Made by a program: the position numbers and the translations under genes. Positions 1-5,803 of a stretch of 5,803 nucleotides of DNA are shown piece after piece. Position 1 is the first letter of the stretch, and every line of letters begins with the position of its first letter. The stretch lies in assembly GCA_947088195.1 (NCBI GenBank), contig CAMUFS010000209.1, positions 1 through 5,803 of the forward strand. Reading direction: 5' to 3'. The notes under the pieces were generated by a model. The model was given only the letters and a program-made list of their open reading frames with translations, had not been told where the DNA came from and did no database searches. Source of the stretch: an uncultured Clostridia bacterium (GTDB lineage: Bacteria > Bacillota > Clostridia > Lachnospirales > Lachnospiraceae).

Positions 1-1323
1 ATAAGCATCACAAGAAATAATAATATAAGCATCCAAATATACTTTCTTTACTTCCTCCAAACTCAAAATGGACAATCCTTCTAAAATTTGTCCCACCTTC
101 GCTGGGTTATTATCACAAAATGCACATGGCTCTATCTGCTGTTCCCGCAGATAATCTAAAATGGTTCTTCCCGACAACCCTGCACCAAATAAAATAATTT
201 TACTCTCTTTCTTTATTATTTGTAGTTTTTCCTTTGCAATATTGTGAACTTCCTTTGGATTGCATAATAAAGAAAGAAATTGTTCCATCCGGCTTTTCTT
301 ATCCAAATACTGTTGTATTCTCTTTTGTGCATCTTCTGTATCAAACATTTTCTGTTCATCAAACTCTGTTGCCCACTCCTCGGATACAGGCTTCCATTTT
401 CCCAGATATCTTGATACACAGCTCACACATGGAGTACCTTCAATATCACCTTCCAAGTGCTTTTGTCTCAACTCAGTTATCTTTTCACAATGCCATGCTT
501 CCTTTAATGTCGTTTGATTTAAATCTGCATATATAAAATAATTCTGGAAATCTGCACAACATGCTGTTAAATATCCTTCCCATGTCACTATCAAGGCATT
601 CCACAAAGAATAACAAGGAATTGTCATTCCCTCCGAAAAATCCGTCTGATTTTTTGTCAATAAATACTCATTTACTTCTGGCACATAGCCTCCCATATCA
701 ATTACATTAGCTGTAATAATATCATCTGCATATTCTTTATAACTTTGTATAAATTCTTCCACAGAATCCTCTGTATACTTTGTAACAGCAAAAGAAACAA
801 ATACATTTAAGTTCCTATTCAGCTCTTTTTTATATTGATAGGTACATTGTAAATTTTGAATTACTCTATCAAAATCATCCCGTCCATGAACCAAAATATA
901 GTTTTCTCGATTTGTCCCATTAATAGAGAATTTTATGCTATCTAATCCAGCATCAATCACTTCTTTAATTTTATCAAATTCCACTGCCCCACCATTGGTG
1001 GTAATATACACATAATCATATCCAATTTCTTTTGCCCACCTCACATATTCTGCAAGATTAGGGCTCACAAATGGCTCTCCTGTTGAATAATATCCCACAC
1101 CGCGAAACCCTTCCTGATAAGCTTCTTTCAAAATACGCTTTAAAAAAGCTTCCTCCATATGGCCTTTTTTTCTAGTCATTTTTCGATTTGCACAGAAAAT
1201 ACACTGATGATTGCAAACATTAGACAATTCTATCCTCAAATCATTGATTGGATATTCTGGCTTTATCTGAAACTTATCTTTATTTCTCAACACCTTTACT
1301 CTATCATAATATTCCCGCATCAT
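1..1323 (-). CDS. Radical SAM/SPASM enzyme with C-terminal Rossmann-like domain (3' end cut by window edge)
   Basis: The reading frame is open from ATG at 1323 to base 1 (441 codons, no stop), so the C-terminus lies outside the window. The radical SAM cluster motif CNHQCIFC has Cys37, Cys41 and Cys44, followed by a TGEP motif at 81-84 (SAM binding) and ITTNG at 107-111. A SPASM region follows with Cys237, Cys255-Cys256, and Cys299/Cys302 in TPCVSC; these probably bind one or more auxiliary iron-sulfur clusters. From about residue 376 a new domain begins with a dinucleotide-type loop (LFGAGLSG) and a later CDNNPAKVG motif. This resembles the PglD-N/NDP-sugar-epimerase-like domains often fused to glycan enzymes. 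The enzyme is probably cytosolic and uses SAM to start radical chemistry; its substrate is unknown. The start lies 2 nt after the methyltransferase stop, with AGG 6 nt upstream; a second ATG follows at once, so the start could be 1320. Family confidence is high and function is open. Confidence 0.93.
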   Translation of the reverse strand, partial: MMREYYDRVKVLRNKDKFQIKPEYPINDLRIELSNVCNHQCIFCANRKMTRKKGHMEEAFLKRILKEAYQEGFRGVGYYSTGEPFVSPNLAEYVRWAKEIGYDYVYITTNGGAVEFDKIKEVIDAGLDSIKFSINGTNRENYILVHGRDDFDRVIQNLQCTYQYKKELNRNLNVFVSFAVTKYTEDSVEEFIQSYKEYADDIITANVIDMGGYVPEVNEYLLTKNQTDFSEGMTIPCYSLWNALIVTWEGYLTACCADFQNYFIYADLNQTTLKEAWHCEKITELRQKHLEGDIEGTPCVSCVSRYLGKWKPVSEEWATEFDEQKMFDTEDAQKRIQQYLDKKSRMEQFLSLLCNPKEVHNIAKEKLQIIKKESKIILFGAGLSGRTILDYLREQQIEPCAFCDNNPAKVGQILEGLSILSLEEVKKVYLDAYIIISCDAY

Positions 1324-1325
1324 TT

Positions 1326-2147
1326 TTATCCTACCTCATTTATTTTTTTAGCCAAAACCAGATACAATTTCTTAGGAAGATCCCCATCTTCTTTGTAGCA
1401 ATGATATATTTCACCTTTCATCCCATATTTATATAAAATTTCTATTATTTCATTTTCCTGATATGGTTTTATTACATCCTTGAATCCTTCTATATTCCCT
1501 GTTTTTCTCTCGTAAAACAATTTTTTATAGACAATATTTTCATCTTGATCCAAATCTAGAGAATACAAACCATACTGAAAAGGATCATCCTCTGGAAATT
1601 CTTCCCACCATTTATATGCTTCTTTTTCTTTGATAATATAATTTATCTCTTTAGTAAAACTCTGTAATTCAAAAAATACTGTTCCTCCCATTTTTAAATG
1701 CTGATTGATCCAAGTAAAATATTGTTCCTCTGCTTCATCATATAAATTGGTAATAATTTGAGTAACAATATCTACAGCAATGATACAATCAAATTTCTCA
1801 TTTAAATCTTCTACTGTCAAAATATCTTGATTCTTATTTATTACTTTTTCAGAGTGCATCCACTCTTTAAATTTCTCTGCAAATTTCCATCTACTTTCAC
1901 TAACTTCATAGTTATAACCCTTCTCCAGTATTCCTTCTTTTTCTAAACTATATAAAAGCTTTCCATTGCCTCCTCCTATTTCGCAGACACTCAGTTTTTT
2001 CTCCTGATATACATTCTTTAAAATAAATTCTACATCTTGTTTACATGTCTCCAATTTTAATTTACAATATTCTTCAAAACTTTCTTTTGTAAATCTACTC
2101 AAATTCTCAACATCTGCATAACTCTCTAAATTGTCAATATTATTCAT
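1326..2147 (-). CDS. Class I SAM-dependent methyltransferase
   Basis: This 273-residue protein carries the Rossmann-fold methyltransferase signature. Motif I is VCEIGGGNGK at 54-63 (SAM-binding glycine loop). An acidic post-I region lies near 80-84, motif II is FDCIIAVDIV at 119-128, and a motif III-like strand is LKMGGTVFFE at 151-160. The C-terminal third, rich in Trp, Tyr and acidic residues (179-200), probably shapes the acceptor site. It lacks the N-terminal zinc-binding Cys pairs known from NDP-sugar C-methyltransferases such as the TylC3 type, so O- or N-methylation is more likely, though this is inference. ATG at 2147 overlaps the end of the aminotransferase gene by 8 nt (ATGAATAA), with AGGAG 9 nt upstream inside that gene, which points to translational coupling. 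The next gene starts 2 nt after its TAA stop. The context suggests it methylates the product of the neighbouring aminotransferase or radical SAM enzymes. There are no membrane segments or signal peptide. Confidence 0.92.
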   Translation of the reverse strand: MNNIDNLESYADVENLSRFTKESFEEYCKLKLETCKQDVEFILKNVYQEKKLSVCEIGGGNGKLLYSLEKEGILEKGYNYEVSESRWKFAEKFKEWMHSEKVINKNQDILTVEDLNEKFDCIIAVDIVTQIITNLYDEAEEQYFTWINQHLKMGGTVFFELQSFTKEINYIIKEKEAYKWWEEFPEDDPFQYGLYSLDLDQDENIVYKKLFYERKTGNIEGFKDVIKPYQENEIIEILYKYGMKGEIYHCYKEDGDLPKKLYLVLAKKINEVG

Positions 2148-3186
2148 CCTTCTTTTCTCCTAACAGTCTATGTGCAAGTTCTTCTATACTACCATTTGCA
2201 TACTTATATCCATAATAAATTGGTACACATTTATGATGTTTGGCAATCCAACTACTATTTGGTAACTCTATTTTTATCTCATCAATTTTATGTCCCAAAT
2301 CTCCTTCCCCAAATACTTGTCCTGTCTCCTCCTTTAGAGGAGTATCAAACACAACATATTTATAATAACCAGATTTCATACCACTAGGAAATACAACCCT
2401 CTTTTCAAAAATTTGGTCATATTTCTCTGCCAGTTCTCTCTTAAATTCCAATATTTTATCCAACCGTTCCATTTGTACAATACCAAGGGCAGCACTAAAT
2501 TCACTCATTCGAAAATTAAATCCATTTGAAAGCTTATAATATACATGTCCATCTATTACTTCTTTTCCATAATTCCGATATTTCTCTACCCATTTTAAAA
2601 AGTCTTTATCCTTACTTACCACCATCCCCCCATCTCCAAGTGGCATTGTCTTTGTTGCATAAAAGGAATATGACCCAGCAAATCCATAATGTCCACCTGT
2701 TTTTCCCCTCCACCAAGCTCCATGGACATGCGCACAATCTTCTACTAGATAAAGATTCTTTTCTTTACAAAACTGGGCGATTTCTTCAATCTGAAATGCA
2801 ATATGACCTCCGATATGCACAACAACTACTGCTTTTGTATTTTCTGTAATTTTTGCTTTCATATCTTCAAAGCTCATACACAGATCCTCTTTATTACAAT
2901 CCACATAAACTGGTATTCCACCTGCTAATTTCACAGCACGTGCATCTGCCCAAAATGTATTAGAAGGAACCAGTACTTCTTTTCCCTCCACTCCAATATA
3001 TTCCAAAATAGCAAGAAGGCCTGAGCCTCCATTTGACACTGCTCTTGCCCCAAGCTTTACATATTCTCCAAAAGCGTCTTCAAACCTTTTTAAAATATCC
3101 CCCTCTGACCAAAAATTGGAATTAAAAATTTCTTCTTCCAATGCATAGAATTTTTTTCTATATTCCTCTTCAAATGGTATTACCAT
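2140..3186 (-). CDS. DegT/DnrJ/EryC1/StrS-family PLP-dependent sugar aminotransferase
   Basis: This 348-residue fold-type I PLP enzyme would transfer an amino group, usually from glutamate or glutamine, to a keto-sugar or keto-cyclitol in the cytosol. Family landmarks appear in order: SNGGSGLLA at 51-59 (cofactor phosphate loop), VPSNTFWA at 73-80, the VEDCAHVHGA block at 148-157 with Asp150 placed to hold the pyridine nitrogen, SFYATKTMPLGDGG at 174-187 with Lys179 as the Schiff-base lysine, and NFRMSEFSAALG at 224-235. Because Lys179 is present, this should be a true aminotransferase rather than one of the His-containing sugar dehydratases of the same family. The C-terminus is short: after EELAHRLL it stops, without the LPxHP-type segment and final helix that most members carry. 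ATG at 3186 follows AGGAGG with an 8-nt spacer. The upstream radical SAM fusion ends 14 nt before it, and the methyltransferase overlaps its stop. Family assignment is very secure; the sugar substrate is unknown. Confidence 0.96.
   Translation of the reverse strand: MVIPFEEEYRKKFYALEEEIFNSNFWSEGDILKRFEDAFGEYVKLGARAVSNGGSGLLAILEYIGVEGKEVLVPSNTFWADARAVKLAGGIPVYVDCNKEDLCMSFEDMKAKITENTKAVVVVHIGGHIAFQIEEIAQFCKEKNLYLVEDCAHVHGAWWRGKTGGHYGFAGSYSFYATKTMPLGDGGMVVSKDKDFLKWVEKYRNYGKEVIDGHVYYKLSNGFNFRMSEFSAALGIVQMERLDKILEFKRELAEKYDQIFEKRVVFPSGMKSGYYKYVVFDTPLKEETGQVFGEGDLGHKIDEIKIELPNSSWIAKHHKCVPIYYGYKYANGSIEELAHRLLGEKKDE
2157..2161 (-). promoter_or_regulatory. Ribosome binding site of the methyltransferase gene, inside the aminotransferase gene
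   Basis: AGGAG lies 9 nt before ATG at 2147, within the last codons of the aminotransferase gene. With the 8-nt gene overlap, this arrangement favours re-initiation by ribosomes finishing the upstream gene, keeping the two products in proportion. Confidence 0.75.
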
Positions 3187-3194
3187 TCTTTTTT

Positions 3195-3200
3195 CCTCCT
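3195..3200 (-). promoter_or_regulatory. Ribosome binding site of the aminotransferase gene
   Basis: A consensus AGGAGG lies directly after the TAA stop of the upstream radical SAM fusion gene and 8 nt before the ATG at 3186. It occupies part of the 14-nt intergenic space and supports both this start and co-transcription of the two genes. Confidence 0.85.
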
Positions 3201-4904
3201 TTAAATAAAATGGATTGATTTTGTTTTAGAAAGCCGATAAAATAATTGATTAAATTTGCTAACTCTACATTGAGGACAATTTTTGCTACAAAATAAAGCA
3301 TCTCCCACCATATTTAATTGTCTTTTTCTTTCCTTTCCGTTCCAAATCTGCGCAAATGATTGTTCCTTTATATTTCCAATAGGAGGAATCCAATCATAAA
3401 TATTTAACCGCCCACACAAATATACACTTCCATCTCCAGAAATAATGCTAGTAATGCTATTTGCTACACAGGGAAGATTATCATTGCCTCGATCCATATT
3501 TTCCTGCATACCATCCACTATTACATTAAATTTAGAGCTTCGATAAAACTCCAGATAAGTCAAATCCTTTTCCTTTGGAAGCAAATCTGGCATATCCACC
3601 ACTGGACGAAGCTGGACATAGGAAACGCCGAGTTCTCTCAACCTTATAATCAATGTCTCAATATTAGACATATTTTCATTTGTCACTACATAACCAACTC
3701 CAACTGTTTCACAATATTTTGTATAATAAGCAATATTAGATAAAACCTTTTCAAAACAATCCACTTTTTTTAATTGAAAATATTCTTCTGCATTAGATGC
3801 ATCTAAACTGACCCTAATCCACTCAAACTGCTTCAAAATATCCTCTGATAAATGAATGGTGCCATTGGTAATCAATCCAACTGCCAAATTATTTTCCTTT
3901 GCACACATCACTAATTTACTAAAATCAGGATGTAATGTTGGCTCTCCACCGCCTTCCAATACAACTCCTTTTGTTCCCCCTAAAGCTAAATCCTCAAATA
4001 ATTTAGATAACACCTGATAATCCAAATATTCTTTTTCTCCCTGCCTAATTCGTAACTCCTGATCAGAACAATACACACATTTTAAATTACATTTATTTGT
4101 AAGAGTCAATTCTACACTAATGGGATATGTACTTGAATCCATTCTATTTTTTAAAATATCTGCCACCTTATCAGGATGAAAGAAAATTTTCTCTATCCCT
4201 ACTTCCTTTGGTGGTGTCTCCACATTATAAGCTGCCACAATTTCATGTGTACTTAAGTAAGAAATAATCTCTTGATTTTCTATATTTGAAACATGGTTAA
4301 GCACTTCCTGTATTACTTTTAAATCCTTTTCCGTTTCCAGATTAAGCTTATAAGCTGGACGATTTTTTAAAACTATTTTCTTATTCACTTTATATTTTTC
4401 AATATTTTGTTGCAAATGAAAAGAAATCATCTCTCTTTGATAAAGATCGGTCAGTTCTGTATCTAATTGTTCCAATGTCTTTGTTTGAAAAATATCACAT
4501 CCAGTTCCCCATAACACACCATTGTGATGTTCATTATAAGAATACTCATATGCTCCATCCAAATGTTCCTTTAACAATGCTTTCATCTGATATAAATCCA
4601 CTAACGGATAATTGCCATATATTCTAATAAAATCCTCCGCACCTACTAAGTGCGCTGCACCTAAAAGTCTTGACAAAACATCATTAAATTTACCTCTATA
4701 AATCCTGACATTTAAAGCCTTTCCTATCTTTTCTAAAACATTATCCTTTTCTTGGTTAGTAGTAGCAATTACAATATCATTTCCATAATCTCTTATCAGT
4801 CTTTTTATCAAAAAAATAATTTGCTGCTCCCCGTCGAGCAGCTTTTTGCTTCTATCATATAAAGATTCATTGATATTCGAAATTTGTATTATAATGGGTA
4901 TCAA
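3201..4904 (-). CDS. Fusion protein: degenerate SpsF-like cytidylyltransferase domain plus radical SAM/SPASM enzyme
   Basis: This is a 567-residue two-part protein. Residues 1 to about 205 follow the SpsF/CMP-sugar nucleotidyltransferase pattern: IIIQ at 4-7, IVIATT at 44-49, YRGKFNDVLSRLLGAA at 69-84, RIYGNYPLVD at 94-103 and LNLETEKDL at 187-195. However, the usual nucleotide-binding stretch (QARxxSxRLPGK in the family) is replaced, and the two metal-binding acidic positions read Asn98 and Glu190 instead of Asp. After a linker, the radical SAM core has CNLKCVYC with Cys272, Cys276 and Cys279, a glycine-rich GGGEP at 318-322, LITNG at 344-348 and RVSLDAS at 364-370. A SPASM domain follows with Cys479, Cys497, Cys539, Cys543 and Cys546, probably binding auxiliary iron-sulfur clusters. 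No stop or frameshift separates the halves, so the fusion is genuine. It is the first gene of the tight B-to-E operon. A plausible role is radical modification of a nucleotide-linked or other sugar, with the front domain binding rather than activating substrate; this is inference. Confidence 0.93.
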   Translation of the reverse strand: MIPIIIQISNINESLYDRSKKLLDGEQQIIFLIKRLIRDYGNDIVIATTNQEKDNVLEKIGKALNVRIYRGKFNDVLSRLLGAAHLVGAEDFIRIYGNYPLVDLYQMKALLKEHLDGAYEYSYNEHHNGVLWGTGCDIFQTKTLEQLDTELTDLYQREMISFHLQQNIEKYKVNKKIVLKNRPAYKLNLETEKDLKVIQEVLNHVSNIENQEIISYLSTHEIVAAYNVETPPKEVGIEKIFFHPDKVADILKNRMDSSTYPISVELTLTNKCNLKCVYCSDQELRIRQGEKEYLDYQVLSKLFEDLALGGTKGVVLEGGGEPTLHPDFSKLVMCAKENNLAVGLITNGTIHLSEDILKQFEWIRVSLDASNAEEYFQLKKVDCFEKVLSNIAYYTKYCETVGVGYVVTNENMSNIETLIIRLRELGVSYVQLRPVVDMPDLLPKEKDLTYLEFYRSSKFNVIVDGMQENMDRGNDNLPCVANSITSIISGDGSVYLCGRLNIYDWIPPIGNIKEQSFAQIWNGKERKRQLNMVGDALFCSKNCPQCRVSKFNQLFYRLSKTKSIHFI

Positions 4905-4910
4905 TTTGAG

Positions 4911-4916
4911 ACCTCC
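4911..4916 (-). promoter_or_regulatory. Ribosome binding site that fixes a TTG start
   Basis: On the minus strand GGAGGT sits 6 nt before TTG at 4904-4902. No ATG or GTG in the right frame lies nearby, and the first residues after TTG (IPIIIQ) match the expected first beta strand of the SpsF-like domain. The TTG is therefore the likely start of the fusion gene. An ATG overlapping this site is in another frame and opens only a five-codon ORF that stops at the TTG itself (TTGA). Confidence 0.8.
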
Positions 4917-4930
4917 ATCTATAACTGATT

Positions 4931-4958
4931 TTTATAAAATTTATATATCTTTAAACAA
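4931..4958 (-). promoter_or_regulatory. Weak candidate sigma-A-type promoter for the B-to-E operon
   Basis: In the 139-bp gap, the minus strand has TTGTTT (4958-4953, half matching TTGACA), a 16-nt spacer and TATAAA (4936-4931, five of six matching TATAAT). Transcription from here would give a short leader of about 25 nt carrying the GGAGGT site. The region is so A/T-rich that such matches are expected by chance. Read-through from the upstream gene is equally possible because no terminator hairpin with a U-tract separates them. Confidence 0.3.
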
Positions 4959-5043
4959 TATTTTATTTATATTTTCTAATTTTTTAGATAACTTTTACCA
5001 ATTTGTTTTATATATCATTTTAGGTCTATTTCTTAATGTTCAT

Positions 5044-5803
5044 CTAGCTATAAGTATAATAATCTTTAAATATACCTTTTAATCCAACTGGATTTACAGA
5101 AATTATTTCAATATCAGGATAAAATGCTTCTACAAATTCTTTTGCCTTTCTCCATGATCGAATGAAATATCTATAATCAATACCTAACTCCGAATAATTC
5201 AAACCATTAGCATGTCCTCTTCCACAACAATCTGCCCCAACAATATAAATCTTTCTTGGATGGGTCCACAATGCAAATTGAAAAGCACTATTAAACGTTG
5301 TCCCATAAGTTTTTAACGGAGATACTGATAAGTCTAGTGGATACACAAACTTTCTACTCTTCTCAAATTTCGTTCCATATATTGTAGAATGAAATCCATC
5401 TATATAAAAATTCTCAACATCTTTTTGATTTCTAATATATTCTGGAATAAGAGCATCTTTATCCAAATAATTTATCCCAAAAAATTTTACTAACTTATAT
5501 TTACAAGAAAATATTTTTTCAAATAATTCATCCTGCCCATAATAATCCGTAACAAATATATAATCATATTTAATATCCTCCCTAAAAATACATCTATTAA
5601 TCCCTATATGTATGGAATCAACTAATGGTACATAATGCTCAAAAGTTGGACCTGTTCCTGTAATAACTACTGTTTCTCCTTTATATATTCCTTTATATTT
5701 TGGAAAAACTTTTTGATGTTGAACCATAGCTGGCATATAAATATCTGTTATCATAGCCAAACGATCTATAATTATATCCGTTCCTAAAATATGGTGTATT
5801 TTT
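5044..5803 (-). CDS. GT42/Maf (DUF115)-like Rossmann-fold protein, possible glycosyltransferase (5' end cut by window edge)
   Basis: The frame ends at TAG (5046-5044) and stays open to the right edge, giving about 252 visible codons. A start at TTG 5760 is possible on paper, but no Shine-Dalgarno sequence precedes it or the nearby ATG codons. The 14 codons before it also continue without a stop, so the gene most likely begins outside the window. Counting from TTG 5760, landmarks are VVITGTGPTF at 31-40 (the glycine-rich GxGPS/T loop of the sialyltransferase-42 and MptE/Maf-like fold), IGINR at 52-56, FVTDY at 69-73, TTFNSAFQFALW at 154-165, IYIVGADCCGRGH at 171-183 and ISVNPVGLKGIF at 220-231. 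The GxGPT, GINR, A-rich helix and VGAD order is that of GT42 sialyltransferases and the flagellin-glycosylation Maf proteins. The exact reaction is not provable, and the catalytic His of known GT42 enzymes is not evident. There are no membrane segments. It probably handles a glycan or sugar nucleotide made by this locus. Confidence 0.8.
   Translation of the reverse strand, partial: KIHHILGTDIIIDRLAMITDIYMPAMVQHQKVFPKYKGIYKGETVVITGTGPTFEHYVPLVDSIHIGINRCIFREDIKYDYIFVTDYYGQDELFEKIFSCKYKLVKFFGINYLDKDALIPEYIRNQKDVENFYIDGFHSTIYGTKFEKSRKFVYPLDLSVSPLKTYGTTFNSAFQFALWTHPRKIYIVGADCCGRGHANGLNYSELGIDYRYFIRSWRKAKEFVEAFYPDIEIISVNPVGLKGIFKDYYTYS

Noticed and set aside
234..536. Plus-strand ORFs at 234-536 and 260-517
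   Set aside because: They lie wholly inside the radical SAM gene on the other strand, have no ribosome binding site, and their products resemble no protein family; they are antisense shadows.
1159..1436. Plus-strand ORFs rich in Phe, Tyr and Ile that look like membrane proteins
   Set aside because: The hydrophobic look comes from reading A/T-rich Lys- and Glu-coding sequence backwards across the junction of two well-supported minus-strand genes.
2526..2849. Plus-strand ORF of 107 codons opposite the aminotransferase gene
   Set aside because: It overlaps the highly conserved PLP-binding part of the aminotransferase, lacks a ribosome binding site and has a low-complexity Leu/His-rich product.
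3201..4904. Two separate genes joined by a sequencing error
   Set aside because: The frame is continuous through a normal-looking linker (about 205-262), and no internal start with a ribosome binding site was noticed before the radical SAM part, so a real fusion is the simpler reading.
4975..4988. Inverted repeat TCTAA-AAAA-TTAGA as a terminator for gene A
   Set aside because: The 5-bp stem is almost all A-U and is not followed by a U-tract on the minus strand, so it should not act as an intrinsic terminator.
4905..5043. RiPP precursor peptide gene beside the SPASM enzymes
   Set aside because: SPASM proteins often modify peptides, so the gap was read for small minus-strand ORFs. Only five-codon ORFs were found, with no leader-core pattern, and the neighbouring genes are sugar-related.
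4846..5082. Plus-strand ORF spanning the intergenic gap, predicted to be hydrophobic
   Set aside because: It overlaps the ends of two minus-strand genes and the T-rich gap; no Shine-Dalgarno sequence precedes its ATG, and the composition alone explains the apparent membrane character.

Overview
The window looks like part of a surface-glycan or glycoconjugate biosynthesis locus from a low-GC, Gram-positive anaerobe. A clostridial host, for example one of the Lachnospiraceae, fits best. The reasons are the strongly A/T-rich sequence, A/T-ending codons, AGGAGG-type ribosome binding sites, a TTG start codon, and two oxygen-sensitive radical SAM enzymes beside sugar-modification families. The organism assignment is inference. 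No rRNA, tRNA, CRISPR array, insertion sequence or repeat family was seen.

All five genes lie on the minus strand, so transcription runs from right to left. In that order they are: (A) at 5803-5044, a 5'-truncated protein with a GT42/Maf-like Rossmann fold; a 139-bp A/T-rich gap with a weak candidate promoter; (B) at 4904-3201, a fusion of a degenerate SpsF-type cytidylyltransferase domain to a radical SAM/SPASM enzyme, starting at TTG; (C) at 3186-2140, a DegT/DnrJ/EryC1/StrS-family PLP aminotransferase; (D) at 2147-1326, a class I SAM-dependent methyltransferase; (E) at 1323-1, a second radical SAM/SPASM enzyme with a C-terminal Rossmann-like domain, which runs off the left edge.

Genes B to E form a tight operon: B and C are 14 nt apart, C and D overlap by 8 nt, and D and E are 2 nt apart. 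Each gene has its own Shine-Dalgarno sequence, often inside the end of the gene before it. No intrinsic terminator is visible.

The combination of two radical SAM/SPASM proteins, a sugar aminotransferase, a methyltransferase and a decayed nucleotidyltransferase-like domain suggests a pathway for an unusual amino- and methyl-modified sugar or related small building block. That building block might be carried on a nucleotide and transferred by a GT42/Maf-like protein. The family assignments are strong, but the substrate and product cannot be read from the sequence. The most unusual elements are the SpsF-like/radical SAM fusion, whose catalytic motifs look eroded, and the pairing of two different SPASM enzymes in one short operon.
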